From Hominisplanchenecus murintestinalis (GTDB lineage Bacteria; Bacillota; Clostridia; Lachnospirales; Lachnospiraceae), in NCBI GenBank assembly GCA_004793585.1, contig SRZB01000006.1, forward strand, positions 36,463-100,462: a stretch of 64,000 nucleotides of DNA, in the 5' to 3' direction. The position numbers and the translations under genes were made by a program. Below the pieces are notes generated by a model. The model worked only from the letters and a program-made list of their open reading frames with translations, had not been told where the DNA came from and searched no databases. This document shows, in pieces, positions 1-8,377 of this stretch (positions are counted from its first letter, which is position 1; the number at the start of each line of letters is the position of its first letter).

Positions 1-994
1 TGTCATAACACGCTGTGCTGACCTGGTCCGAAAACATTTGCTGCAAATGCAGCCTGCCCAGCTCATGAGCATATGTCCATGCCGAAGTTTCCGCCGTTTC
101 TTCATGGATAAACGCCACCTTCTGCTTCGGCACGCTAATCGGAAACAAGCGCTCAAAAATATTTTTTTTAATATCTTTCTCATCCGCAGGATCCATCTGA
201 AGTTCGAGGGATTGTTCCGTGCGCAGCAGCTTGAATTCATCCCAGGATTTGGCAAGCTTTTCTTTCAGTTCGGCCGCCGTCATATTCTTTATCACTTCAT
301 AGCCATACAAACCGATAAAAGACAAAAATGCATCTCCAGGCAGAACTTCAAGCTTCTTTCCTCCGCGCGCCTCAAATTCTGCACTAAATCGGGTGTAAGC
401 AGAACTAAAATCGAGCTTATCATCATCGCTCCATTCCTCGTCCGGCCGCTTTCCCAACAGATACTGTAGCTTTGCAAAACTTCCCGGCTGTGAAAACCAG
501 ATGTAATTTACTCCTGACAAATGGTAAAAATCCATAAATTCATAGTAAATCCGTGTTTCCTTATCCTCTGAATGAGGCGGAATAATACGGGTTACTGTTC
601 CAAGCACCGAAACTGCACCCACAAATTTCAGAACACTGACACGCTTATTTCCTTCCTCAATATAAAAACGGTTCATAAATTCATAAGCCTTCACAGGCTC
701 CCGGATTCCTTCATCCAGATGCGCCTGATACAGCGCCATCCATTTTGCAGCAAACTCTGTATCTGCTTTCAGCAGCGGATAAAATCCCTTGCTGAACGCG
801 GCGCTCCGCGCAGCGCTTTTCGTGCCCACAATCTGTTCCGCCGGAATCTGAACAAGCCCCAGAGGAATTCCCCCTGAGGCAGTTATATTTCTTTCCTTTA
901 AAATGTCGTCCAGGACAGCCGGGGTTCCACCTTCTTTCTTCCCCATCCGATATGCTTTTTCATAATCCACAAGTGCTTCCGATGCTGCCGCCAT
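1..994 (-). CDS. BMP-family (PnrA-like) ligand-binding protein, partial at left edge
   Basis: An open frame of about 331 codons runs without a stop from an ATG at 992-994 off the left edge. A GGGAGG ribosome site lies just upstream. Near residue 300 it enters a stretch reading KVAFIHEETAETSAWTYAHE, typical of the start of the BMP/PnrA-type periplasmic-binding domain (purine nucleoside or similar ligand). The first ~290 residues are a separate domain containing GNKRVSVLKF, which resembles the ParB-like N-terminal fold. No signal peptide or lipobox is present: the protein starts MAAASEALVDYEKAY, so a cytoplasmic location is inferred, which is odd for a BMP protein. Its own promoter lies upstream. 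The C-terminus is missing, so family assignment rests on about 30 residues of the BMP domain. Confidence 0.72.
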   Translation of the reverse strand, partial: MAAASEALVDYEKAYRMGKKEGGTPAVLDDILKERNITASGGIPLGLVQIPAEQIVGTKSAARSAAFSKGFYPLLKADTEFAAKWMALYQAHLDEGIREPVKAYEFMNRFYIEEGNKRVSVLKFVGAVSVLGTVTRIIPPHSEDKETRIYYEFMDFYHLSGVNYIWFSQPGSFAKLQYLLGKRPDEEWSDDDKLDFSSAYTRFSAEFEARGGKKLEVLPGDAFLSFIGLYGYEVIKNMTAAELKEKLAKSWDEFKLLRTEQSLELQMDPADEKDIKKNIFERLFPISVPKQKVAFIHEETAETSAWTYAHELGRLHLQQMFSDQVSTACYD

Positions 995-1027
995 TTTCCT
1001 ACCTCCCTGCCGCCATATATTACCTCT

Positions 1028-1056
1028 ATTATATCAAATCAGCGCTTTCTTTTCCA
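1028..1056 (-). promoter_or_regulatory. Predicted sigma-A promoter for the BMP-family gene
   Basis: Read on the minus strand: -35 TGGAAA at 1051-1056, a 17-bp spacer, and a perfect -10 TATAAT at 1028-1033. It sits between the end of the ABC permease and the BMP-family start, so that gene need not depend on read-through. Confidence 0.6.
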
Positions 1057-1078
1057 TGACATTTCCCTGAAATATTCT

Positions 1079-1864
1079 CTAAAGCCCGCGCTTTTTCAGT
1101 ACGCGGCGCTCCAGGCTTGAGAACACGATTTTATCTACCAGTACGCCCACCAGAATAATCACCAGCATTACCCCGGTCACCTGATTAATATCCGCCAGGT
1201 CACGCCCGGACATCAGCGTATAGCCCAGTCCTACGTATGCAGACATAACCTCTCCAGACATCAGAGCTCTCCACGCAAAAGACCAGGACTGTTTCAGCCC
1301 TGCCAGGACTCCCGGAAGCGCCGCCGGCCAGATGACGCTCAAATAAAGCTGGCGCTTTCCGGCTCCCATCGTCTGCGCTGCCTTAATATAAATGGGAGGA
1401 ACCGTCCGAATAGCATTTTCTATCGCCAAAGACACACTAAACGTAGAACCGATAACAATTACGAACAAAATAGACGCTTCGCCAAGCCCGAACCACAGAA
1501 TAGCAAAAGGAACCCAGCATACGCTCGGCAGGGACTGGACGCCATTCAGGAAAGGTTTCAGGTTACGGTTAAAATAATCTGAAGATGAAATTAAAATCCC
1601 CAGCAGCGTACCCACAACAAGGGAAATAACAAATCCCAAAACCACACGGCGCAGGCTGTATGCCGTCGCTTTCCAAAGCGTCCCGTTTCCCAGCATTTTC
1701 CCCAGGCTTTCCACTACGCCCAGAGGTGAAGGCATCGCATAGGATTTCCACCATCCCAACACACCGGTGCCCAAGGTGTAGATAATCTGCCAGGCAAGAA
1801 GCAGCAGCATGGCAAACAATATGCTGCTAAGCCATTTTTTCATGGTCATATTCTTCTTTTGCAA
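1079..1864 (-). CDS. ABC transporter permease, nitrate/sulfonate/taurine type
   Basis: Integral membrane subunit of an ABC importer of the SsuC/TauC/NrtB family, about 261 residues with several hydrophobic segments. The central cytoplasmic EAA-type loop includes AAQTMGAGKRQLYLSVIWPA around residues 165-185, which docks on the ATPase. The preferred start is a TTG at 1862-1864, placed 8 nt after a GGAGG ribosome site; an in-frame ATG a few codons later is the alternative. The 5' end overlaps the 3' end of the ATPase gene by about 38 nt, so the two are translationally coupled. The substrate cannot be read from sequence: sulfonate, taurine, nitrate and pyrimidine-precursor systems share this architecture. 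Confidence 0.88.
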   Translation of the reverse strand: MQKKNMTMKKWLSSILFAMLLLLAWQIIYTLGTGVLGWWKSYAMPSPLGVVESLGKMLGNGTLWKATAYSLRRVVLGFVISLVVGTLLGILISSSDYFNRNLKPFLNGVQSLPSVCWVPFAILWFGLGEASILFVIVIGSTFSVSLAIENAIRTVPPIYIKAAQTMGAGKRQLYLSVIWPAALPGVLAGLKQSWSFAWRALMSGEVMSAYVGLGYTLMSGRDLADINQVTGVMLVIILVGVLVDKIVFSSLERRVLKKRGL

Positions 1865-2609
1865 ATTTCTCCACCTCCCTCTCTACACAGCTCAAAATAT
1901 TATGGCGTACTTCTAAGAATTCTACAGCATCATTGCGTCTAGGCCTCGGCAGCCCTACCTGAAAAATTTCTTTAATGCAGCCTGGGTTATCAGACAGCAC
2001 TACGATACGATCTGCCAAAAACACTGCTTCCTCCACACTATGGGTCACAAAAATCACTGTTTTCCCCGTCTCTTCCCAGATGCGTTCCAAATCCGCTCTG
2101 AGCTTATTTGTTGTCTGCTTATCCAAAGCCGAAAACGGCTCATCCATCAAAAGTACCGGCCCATCCAGGCAGAGAGAACGCGCCAGAGCCGTCCGCTGAC
2201 GCATACCGCCGGAAATCTCATGCACGCTATATTCCCGAAATTCCCAAAGCTGCACCATTTTCAGATAATGCTCTGCCCTACGGTTCTGCTCCTCTTTCGG
2301 AACCCCCATCATTTTCATGCCAAATTTCACATTTTCCATCACATTTAACCACGGGAACAGCGCATGTTCCTGGAACATCACCACTCTGTCTGCCCCCGGA
2401 GCCGTAATCTTCTTCTCATCCAGGAAAATCTCTCCATCCGTCGGAAAGTCCAGCCCTGCAATAATATTCAGCAGCGTCGATTTCCCGCAGCCCGAAGGCC
2501 CTACGACACAGATGAATTCTCCCTGTTCAACCGAAAGCGAAATATCTTTTAATGTTTCCTTCATGGAACCCTCAAATGTCCGGCTCACATTTTTAATCTC
2601 CAAAGCCAT
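1827..2609 (-). CDS. ABC transporter ATP-binding protein, nitrate/sulfonate/taurine type
   Basis: Cytoplasmic ATPase (260 residues) that powers the adjacent permease. Visible motifs in order are Walker A GPSGCGKST (about residues 38-46), Q-loop region MFQEHALFPW, signature ISGGMRQR, Walker B VLLMDEPFSALD, and the switch His in VTHSVEEA. Length and motif set match SsuB/TauB/NrtD. It lies 14 nt downstream of the binding-protein gene and overlaps the permease, so all three are one operon reading right to left. Confidence 0.93.
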   Translation of the reverse strand: MALEIKNVSRTFEGSMKETLKDISLSVEQGEFICVVGPSGCGKSTLLNIIAGLDFPTDGEIFLDEKKITAPGADRVVMFQEHALFPWLNVMENVKFGMKMMGVPKEEQNRRAEHYLKMVQLWEFREYSVHEISGGMRQRTALARSLCLDGPVLLMDEPFSALDKQTTNKLRADLERIWEETGKTVIFVTHSVEEAVFLADRIVVLSDNPGCIKEIFQVGLPRPRRNDAVEFLEVRHNILSCVEREVEKFAKEEYDHEKMA

Positions 2610-2623
2610 TTCAAATCTCCCCT

Positions 2624-3631
2624 CTACTCCCCAATATCCGCCGCTATCTGCTCGGAAAGCGCAGTATTTATAAAGCCGTCTTCGGGAAGTGCACTGATAA
2701 ATCCCTGCTCATAAGAAGTATCCGCAAACTTGTACAGCGCTTCTTGATTTAACGACGTAGTGACGTTCGTCCTGGAAAATGCCCCAAGTACCGTCTCTTT
2801 CTCATAAGCATGCCCCGTCAACGCTTCAAGCTCTGAAATCATCGCATCCGCAGAACTTTCCAAATTATTATTAATCTCGTTTGTTACTTCTTGGTGCGCT
2901 TTGAGAAACTCTTCCACTACTTCCGGATGCTCTTCCATATATTCATTTCTCACTACCACTACTGCTACCGGATAATCGCCGTTCAGATAAATATCCTGAT
3001 AATCCAGAAGCAGATCCACATTATCCGAAGCGGTCAGAATTGTCCCCCAAGGCTCCGGAACCAGTGCGGCGTCAACTGTCCCCTGGTCAAACATATTCTG
3101 GAGATTTGCGTTTTCCACTGCGACCACCTCTACGGTTCCCCCTGCGGAAACAGGTGCAAGCTGATTTTCTGAAAGAAGATTCAGAAGGCATAGATGCTGC
3201 GTATTCCCAATCTGCGGAATCGCCACGGTCTTTCCCGCTAAATCCGAAACTGATTCGATATCTGAATCAGAGCCTTTCACCAGCACCGCACCCGCGTCTG
3301 CAGCGTTGGCAATTACCGTCACATCCCCCTCCGATTTCACATTTCCATTAATCGCCGGAACCGGCCCAATATATCCGATATCTACCTCGCCTGCAAAAAT
3401 CGCTTCTACTTCAGAAGATCCTGCCGTAAAGGTATTCCATGTCACTTCATACTCATCCCCAAGCTTGCTTTCCAAGATATTCCCGTTCTTCATAACCAGA
3501 GCCTGTGCATGAGTAATATTAGGAAAACATGCCATCCTAAGTTGTGTTCCTTCCCCTTTCCCAGAACCGCATCCCGCCAGCATGACCGCTGCACCCAGCG
3601 CCAAGAAAACGTTTGCTCTATGTTTTTTCAT
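2624..3631 (-). CDS. ABC transporter substrate-binding lipoprotein, SsuA/TauA/NMT1-like
   Basis: 335-residue extracytoplasmic binding protein, first gene of the ABC operon. The signal peptide ends in a lipobox VMLAGC with lipidated Cys21. The mature part begins with the fold's typical RMACFPNITHAQALVM stretch and contains EVDIGYIGPVPAI, DLAGKTVAIPQIGNTQH and AALVPEPWG, as in NMT1/THI5-like binding proteins of sulfonate, taurine and nitrate importers. One copy of a 14-bp operator lies inside codons 5-10, within the signal-peptide coding sequence. Control by the divergent LacI-type regulator is inferred, which is unusual for this transporter class. Confidence 0.9.
   Translation of the reverse strand: MKKHRANVFLALGAAVMLAGCGSGKGEGTQLRMACFPNITHAQALVMKNGNILESKLGDEYEVTWNTFTAGSSEVEAIFAGEVDIGYIGPVPAINGNVKSEGDVTVIANAADAGAVLVKGSDSDIESVSDLAGKTVAIPQIGNTQHLCLLNLLSENQLAPVSAGGTVEVVAVENANLQNMFDQGTVDAALVPEPWGTILTASDNVDLLLDYQDIYLNGDYPVAVVVVRNEYMEEHPEVVEEFLKAHQEVTNEINNNLESSADAMISELEALTGHAYEKETVLGAFSRTNVTTSLNQEALYKFADTSYEQGFISALPEDGFINTALSEQIAADIGE
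3604..3617. promoter_or_regulatory. Operator O1, LacI-type inverted repeat inside the binding-protein gene
   Basis: The 14-mer AGAAAACGTTTGCT carries the near-palindromic core AAACGTTT with central CG that is typical of LacI-family sites. The same 14-mer occurs in inverted orientation at 3724-3737, and the CG centres are exactly 120 bp apart. O1 lies roughly 60-75 bp downstream of the predicted transcription start of the ABC operon, so it could act as a roadblock or loop anchor. Confidence 0.7.
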
Positions 3632-3651
3632 AAATATTCCTCCGTTTTTCC

Positions 3652-3680
3652 TTGTGTTTTGATTCGCCTTTCTCTATAAT
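3652..3680 (+). promoter_or_regulatory. Predicted promoter for the LacI-family regulator gene
   Basis: -35 TTGTGT at 3652-3657, 17-bp spacer, perfect -10 TATAAT at 3675-3680. It is almost back to back with the divergent minus-strand promoter, and operator O2 lies about 40-50 bp downstream of its expected start site. Confidence 0.6.
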
Positions 3681-3684
3681 GTAT

Positions 3685-3713
3685 ATCATATATACAAAAT
3701 TATTCACATTCAA
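3685..3713 (-). promoter_or_regulatory. Predicted promoter for the ABC transporter operon
   Basis: Minus-strand -35 TTGAAT at 3708-3713, 17-bp spacer, -10 TATGAT at 3685-3690. It lies between operators O1 and O2, so a repressor-mediated DNA loop would enclose it together with the divergent promoter. Confidence 0.6.
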
Positions 3714-3723
3714 GGAGATTTTA

Positions 3724-3737
3724 AGCAAACGTTTTCT
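3724..3737. promoter_or_regulatory. Operator O2, inverted copy of O1 upstream of the regulator gene
   Basis: AGCAAACGTTTTCT is the exact reverse complement of O1. It lies between the divergent promoters and the regulator's ATG, upstream of the ABC operon's -35 element. Confidence 0.72.
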
Positions 3738-3801
3738 CACAAAGCATGATCTTTTAAACGCAACAACATCAAACACCAATGCAAATCCAAGGAGGGTTTT
3801 T

Positions 3802-4779
3802 ATGTCTCTAAAAAAAATTGCCGAAATGACCGGAGTATCTGTCTCTACCGTCTCCCGCGTGCTGAACAACAAAGAGTACAACTGCGCCTCCCCTGAACTG
3901 AAAAACCGAATCTGGGAAGCGGCAGAAAAAATCCACTATGTGCCAAACGAAAATGCCCGCAGCCTTCAGCGCGGAAACCGCAGGCTGCTTCCGGCCCCCA
4001 GACGCAGGCTGGCTATTATTCTAGGGCGTTTTGATTCTTTAAAAAAAGACCCCTTTTTTTCTGAACTTTTCCGCAGCGTAGAACAGGAAATTTTTGCAAA
4101 TGAATGCATCATCTCAGCCTTTCTCACCGCTGCTGAACTGTATAGAAAAGAGCTTCCCTCCGCAGACGGTTTCATAATCTTCGGGCGAAGCTCTGAGAGC
4201 CTGCTGAAACATATCCAGAAAACCACAAAAAACATCATCGCCATCGACCGAAACCCTACCGCTTTCGAGATTGACGAGGTCGTGTGCGATGGCAAAGAAG
4301 CCGCCGTTCTTGCCATGGAATACCTAATCAGCAAAGGGCATGAAAAAATCGGCTACATCGGGGACTGTTCCTACGAAGCCCGCTATGTAGGGTACTGCGA
4401 CTCTCTCATCCGACATAAGCTTCCCCTGGACTACTCTGCCATTCGCCCCACAGACCAGACCAGCCGCAGCGGTTACGAAGCAATGAAAGAGCTGCTGGCA
4501 CAAGGCGGCCTTTCTGCCGTACTCTGCGCAAACGACGCCACCGCCCTGGGCGTTATACAGGCATTTCAGGACTGCCCCACGCCTCCCATAGACCTGATCT
4601 CCATCGACAACATCCAGGCCGCGGAAGAAGTCTCCCCCCTCCTCACCACTGTCAACATCCCCAAAGAAGATATGGGAAAAATGGCGGTAAAAATCCTGCT
4701 GGACCGCATAGGACACGGGCACACCGAAACTATGCGGATTGTGTTTCCGCCAAGGCTTGTGAGGAGGGAAAGCTGTTAA
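3802..4779 (+). CDS. LacI-family transcriptional regulator
   Basis: 325-residue DNA-binding regulator. The start is fixed by AGGAGGG at 3790-3796 followed by ATG at 3802; the frame is open further upstream but the family always begins at this helix-turn-helix. Residues 1-25 form the LacI-type HTH (SLKKIAEMTGVSVSTVSRVL). The periplasmic-binding-protein-like sensor domain follows from about residue 70, with GYIGDCSYEARYVGY and a dimer segment near VNIPKEDMG. Divergent placement and the two matching operators indicate that it regulates itself and the ABC operon. The effector is unknown; most relatives bind sugars or nucleosides. Confidence 0.93.
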   Translation: MSLKKIAEMTGVSVSTVSRVLNNKEYNCASPELKNRIWEAAEKIHYVPNENARSLQRGNRRLLPAPRRRLAIILGRFDSLKKDPFFSELFRSVEQEIFANECIISAFLTAAELYRKELPSADGFIIFGRSSESLLKHIQKTTKNIIAIDRNPTAFEIDEVVCDGKEAAVLAMEYLISKGHEKIGYIGDCSYEARYVGYCDSLIRHKLPLDYSAIRPTDQTSRSGYEAMKELLAQGGLSAVLCANDATALGVIQAFQDCPTPPIDLISIDNIQAAEEVSPLLTTVNIPKEDMGKMAVKILLDRIGHGHTETMRIVFPPRLVRRESC

Positions 4780-4785
4780 TAACCA

Positions 4786-4820
4786 GGGGGAGAGTAAAAA
4801 ACTCTCCCCCCTTTCATTTC
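4786..4820 (+). terminator. Rho-independent terminator after the LacI-family gene
   Basis: Perfect 10-bp stem GGGGGAGAGT (4786-4795) / ACTCTCCCCC (4801-4810) with an AAAAA loop, followed by CTTTCATTT. It lies between two convergent genes and may slow transcription from both sides. Confidence 0.8.
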
Positions 4821-4821
4821 C

Positions 4822-4995
4822 TCACACAAACCGATTTTCTTTCTCGTCGTAATGATAATCTATCGCCTCCATCTGCCGCACCAGCTGTTCCCGGTTCATG
4901 CCCCGGCAGGTGCAGAGCATCTCCAGCGAATCATAATGATCCCGCAGTAGCGTATTCACATAGCTCAAGAGTATCATCGGGTCTTTTGGTATCAT
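4822..4995 (-). CDS. Small DUF4250-family protein
   Basis: 57-residue protein starting MIPKDPMMLLSYVNTLLRD and ending DEKENRFV. Beginning with IPKDP and its helical layout match the DUF4250 family found widely in Clostridia; function unknown. The ATG is preceded by a GGAGGG site that overlaps the clpB stop region, so it is probably translated from the clpB mRNA. Two Cys residues (LCTC) sit mid-protein. No membrane segment or signal peptide. Confidence 0.8.
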   Translation of the reverse strand: MIPKDPMILLSYVNTLLRDHYDSLEMLCTCRGMNREQLVRQMEAIDYHYDEKENRFV

Positions 4996-5005
4996 CTTTT
5001 CCCTC

Positions 5006-7588
5006 CTATTTTCTCACAGCCGCCGGCCTTCCGTTCAGAATGTCAATGAGAACCGTATCATCCGCACGGACTTCTCCTGAGAGTATCAGCCGCGCCGCGA
5101 GCGTCTCCACATGTTTCTGTAGAAAACGTTTCAGCGGCCTTGCCCCGTAAGCCGGGTCATAACCTCCTTCTATCATATATGCTTTTGCAGTCTCCGTCAA
5201 CTCTAAGGAAATCTCCTGGGCAGCCAGACGTTTATTCAAATCTTTCATCATCAGATCCACGATGATTCCAATGTTCGCTTTTGTGAGCGGTTTGAACATA
5301 ATTGTCTCATCCAGGCGGTTCAGGAATTCAGGCCGGAAATGATTTCTCAAATCTTCCATCACCAGCTTTTCCGCCCCCTCGTCAATTTCCCCATCTTCGC
5401 CGATTCCTTCAAGAAGATAGGCGGAACCGATATTGGAAGTCATAATCAAGATCGTATTCTTAAAGTCCACCGTCCTTCCCTGGGAATCCGTGATGCGTCC
5501 GTCATCCAAAACCTGGAGCAGCACATTGAATACGTCAGGGTGGGCTTTCTCAATCTCATCAAACAACACGACAGAATAAGGCTTCCTGCGGACTGCTTCT
5601 GTAAGCTGTCCGCCCTCCTCATATCCCACGTATCCCGGAGGCGCCCCAATCAGCCTGGACACAGAATATTTCTCCATATACTCGCTCATATCAATACGCA
5701 CCATATTCTGTTCATCGTCAAACAGGCTCGCCGCCAGCGCTTTGGCAAGCTCAGTCTTTCCAACTCCGGTCGGTCCCAGGAATAGGAAAGAACCGATAGG
5801 CTTTGTCGGGTCTTTAATACCCGCTTTCGAGCGGAGGATGGCTTCTGTCACTTTCGTCACCCCGTCGTCCTGGCCGACAACCCGTCTGTGCAGTTCATCG
5901 TCAAGGTGCAGGATTTTACTCCTCTCACCTTCTGTCAGCTTCGCTACCGGAATTCCCGTCCATCTCGAAATAATCCTGGCAATCTCCTCGTCTGTGACGC
6001 TCTCATGAACAAGAGATAAATCCTGGCTTTTTACTTTTTCTTCCTCTATGGCAAGCTGCTGCTGCAGTTTTGGCAGCTCCCCATACTGGAGCTCCGCCGC
6101 CCGGTTCAAATCATAATTCCGCTGAGCCTTTTCAATCTCTTTATTCATATTTTCAATCTGCTCACGCAGCTTCGAGAGATTTTCCACGGAATGTTTTTCA
6201 TTGTCCCACTGTGCTTTTCTGGCGTTAAACACATCCCTCTGTTCTGCCAGCTCCCGCTGCAGCGCCTCCAGCCTGTCCTGGCTGAGTTTATCTGTCTCTT
6301 TTTTCAGAGCCGCCTCTTCAATTTCCATCTGCATAATACGTCTCTGCAGTTCATCCAGCTCTGTAGGCATGGAATCCAGCTCCGTCTTAATCAGCGCGCA
6401 CGCCTCATCCACCAGGTCAATCGCTTTATCCGGCAGGAAACGGTCGGAAATATAGCGGTGCGACAGCGTTGCCGCCGCTACCAGCGCGCCGTCCGTAATT
6501 TTCACGCCATGATAAACCTCATACCGTTCTTTCAGCCCTCTGAGAATGGAAATCGTGTCTTCCACAGACGGTTCATCCACCATGACCGGCTGGAAACGCC
6601 TCTCCAGGGCGGCGTCTTTCTCAATATACTGACGGTATTCGTCCAGAGTAGTCGCACCGATACAGTGCAGCTCTCCCCGCGCCAGCATAGGCTTGAGCAT
6701 ATTTCCGGCATCCATCGCGCCTTCCGTTTTTCCCGCCCCTACAATCAAGTGCAGTTCATCAATAAATAAAATGATTTCACCTTCACTTTTTCTGACTTCC
6801 TCCAGGACTGCCTTCAGACGTTCTTCAAATTCTCCCCGGTACTTCGCGCCGGCCACCAGAGCGCCCATGTCCAAAGCAAAAATCTTCTTATTTTTCAGTC
6901 CTTCCGGTACATCCCCGCGAACAATACGCTGCGCAAGCCCTTCCACGGCAGCAGTTTTTCCCACTCCCGGTTCTCCAATCAGTACCGGATTGTTTTTTGT
7001 CTTTCTTGATAAAATACGGATAACATTCCGGATTTCCGAATCACGCCCGATAACCGGATCCAGTTTCTGGTTTCTCGCCTTTTCTACCAAATCCTGCCCA
7101 TACTTATTCAGCGTATCGTAGGTTGCCTCTGGATTATCGCTGGTAACCCTCTGGTTTCCCCGCACCGTCGAGAGCGCCTGCAAAAAACGTTCCCTCGTAA
7201 TGCCATACTCCTTAAAAATCTCTTTCATTCCCTGGTTCGGATAGCGCAGCAAAGACAAAAACAGGTGCTCCACCGACACATACTCGTCTCCCATAGCTTT
7301 CGCCTCATCCTCAGCGCTCACCAGTACCTTATTCAGATATTGCCCGATATAAACCTGCCCGCCGGAAACCTTTGTACGCTTATTCAACGCCTTATCCAGT
7401 GTACCTGCAAAATGTTCCGTCTGAATCTCCATCTTTTCCAACAGTTTTACAATCAGGCTGTCTTCCTGGTTCATCAGGCTGTACAGAAGATGCTCTTGCT
7501 CAATTTCCTGATTTCCATACTCATATGCTACTTTCTCCAGCTCATTCACTGCCTGTAATGATTTTTGGGTAAATTTGTTGATATTCAT
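5006..7588 (-). CDS. clpB: ClpB disaggregase (AAA+ chaperone)
   Basis: Hexameric ATP-driven chaperone that threads aggregated proteins, normally with DnaK. 860 residues, the usual ClpB length. Order: N-terminal Clp repeats (1-145), AAA-1 with Walker A GEPGVGKT at 205-212, the long coiled-coil M domain around 400-530 (many E/K/Q/L residues) that separates ClpB from ClpC/ClpA, then AAA-2 with Walker A GPTGVGKT and [21 protein letters not shown], and a D2-small C-terminal domain. No ClpP-binding loop (IGF/L tripeptide) was noticed, which fits ClpB. A strong promoter lies upstream. No CIRCE or CtsR repeat was seen. Confidence 0.97.
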   Translation of the reverse strand: MNINKFTQKSLQAVNELEKVAYEYGNQEIEQEHLLYSLMNQEDSLIVKLLEKMEIQTEHFAGTLDKALNKRTKVSGGQVYIGQYLNKVLVSAEDEAKAMGDEYVSVEHLFLSLLRYPNQGMKEIFKEYGITRERFLQALSTVRGNQRVTSDNPEATYDTLNKYGQDLVEKARNQKLDPVIGRDSEIRNVIRILSRKTKNNPVLIGEPGVGKTAAVEGLAQRIVRGDVPEGLKNKKIFALDMGALVAGAKYRGEFEERLKAVLEEVRKSEGEIILFIDELHLIVGAGKTEGAMDAGNMLKPMLARGELHCIGATTLDEYRQYIEKDAALERRFQPVMVDEPSVEDTISILRGLKERYEVYHGVKITDGALVAAATLSHRYISDRFLPDKAIDLVDEACALIKTELDSMPTELDELQRRIMQMEIEEAALKKETDKLSQDRLEALQRELAEQRDVFNARKAQWDNEKHSVENLSKLREQIENMNKEIEKAQRNYDLNRAAELQYGELPKLQQQLAIEEEKVKSQDLSLVHESVTDEEIARIISRWTGIPVAKLTEGERSKILHLDDELHRRVVGQDDGVTKVTEAILRSKAGIKDPTKPIGSFLFLGPTGVGKTELAKALAASLFDDEQNMVRIDMSEYMEKYSVSRLIGAPPGYVGYEEGGQLTEAVRRKPYSVVLFDEIEKAHPDVFNVLLQVLDDGRITDSQGRTVDFKNTILIMTSNIGSAYLLEGIGEDGEIDEGAEKLVMEDLRNHFRPEFLNRLDETIMFKPLTKANIGIIVDLMMKDLNKRLAAQEISLELTETAKAYMIEGGYDPAYGARPLKRFLQKHVETLAARLILSGEVRADDTVLIDILNGRPAAVRK

Positions 7589-7640
7589 AAATAGCCTCCT
7601 CTCTGAGTGAGCCTTGCTTATTTTTATTTGTTCTATAACT

Positions 7641-7668
7641 ACTATAACATACTTTTTTTAAAATGCAA
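7641..7668 (-). promoter_or_regulatory. Predicted clpB promoter
   Basis: Minus-strand -35 TTGCAT (7663-7668), 16-bp spacer, -10 TATAGT (7641-7646), preceded by an A/T-rich stretch. No heat-shock operator overlaps it by eye. Confidence 0.65.
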
Positions 7669-7689
7669 GCCTTTTTTTCATTCTTACAA

Positions 7690-7740
7690 AAATCTAAAAA
7701 ACTACTGACTGCGCATATAAAACGCTCAATCAGTAGTTTT
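7690..7740 (-). terminator. Terminator after the ptsI-GNAT operon
   Basis: 11-bp stem AAAACTACTGA (7698-7708) / TCAGTAGTTTT (7730-7740). On the minus strand it is followed by a T-rich run (TTTTTTAGATTTTTG). It separates the GNAT gene from the clpB promoter. Confidence 0.75.
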
Positions 7741-7806
7741 CTGCTTTTTCTATGGAAATAATCATAAGAAATACTGCAAAATCTGCCTTCGAAAATTCAC
7801 GCGGCA

Positions 7807-8370
7807 CTACGGCATAGGCAGCATAACTTCTTTCCCAAAATATTTTTTATCAAACATTGCATGATAAATACGGTTCAATGCCATCCATATCCCGCCGGCG
7901 GCCTCTTGAAGCGGAAAATGCATAATCCTATACTCTACCCCAAACAGACAGGAACAGAATTCTGTAAGGATTAACCCATTTTTCTCATAAAACCAGATGC
8001 GGCGCCTTCGCTCTTCCCTCTCTGCCTCTGACTTTGCAAAATCGGGATTTTCTACTTCTACTATCATGCGGCAGATATCTTTCTGTCTCAGCTCTTCTTT
8101 TAAAAGCCTAAGAAAACGGCTTCCGATGCCTCTGCCTCTGGCTTCCCGAGACACTGCATAATAATCCAGCAAAACACTGGCGCCCTGAACCACAAAAAAT
8201 GCATATGCCGTAATACGCTCTTCTTCACAGAATCCATATGCAAAATAGATTCCCCCGCTCAGCATCTCCTCTATCCGTTTCCAGGGCTTCAGCTCCGCAG
8301 GCGGAAAATCCTCCTGCATCCTCTCATCATAGAGCCTCCGCATTTCTTCCCTGCTTAATTCTTTCAGCAT
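7807..8370 (-). CDS. GNAT-family N-acetyltransferase
   Basis: About 187 residues from the ATG at 8368-8370, just after the ptsI stop; an in-frame start farther upstream would overlap ptsI. The acetyl-CoA-binding motif A is recognisable as SREARGRGIGSRFLRLLKEE. It is followed by a strand MIVEVENPDF, and the region FYEKNGLIL is typical of GNAT motif B. The acceptor substrate is unknown. The ribosome site is weak, so coupling to ptsI translation is likely. Confidence 0.85.
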   Translation of the reverse strand: MLKELSREEMRRLYDERMQEDFPPAELKPWKRIEEMLSGGIYFAYGFCEEERITAYAFFVVQGASVLLDYYAVSREARGRGIGSRFLRLLKEELRQKDICRMIVEVENPDFAKSEAEREERRRRIWFYEKNGLILTEFCSCLFGVEYRIMHFPLQEAAGGIWMALNRIYHAMFDKKYFGKEVMLPMP

Positions 8371-8377
8371 GGTATCT

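Noticed and set aside
3652..3801. Upstream extension of the LacI-family frame
   Set aside because: The extension covers the divergent promoters and operator O2; the strong AGGAGGG at 3790 and the HTH start fix ATG 3802.
6191..6769. Long plus-strand open frame opposite clpB
   Set aside because: It is antisense to the conserved AAA+ and M-domain coding region, and its translation has no domain pattern; it is a shadow of clpB.
7589..7690. CIRCE or CtsR operator at clpB
   Set aside because: Neither the TTAGCACTC-type nor the GGTCAAA-type repeat is visible near the promoter.
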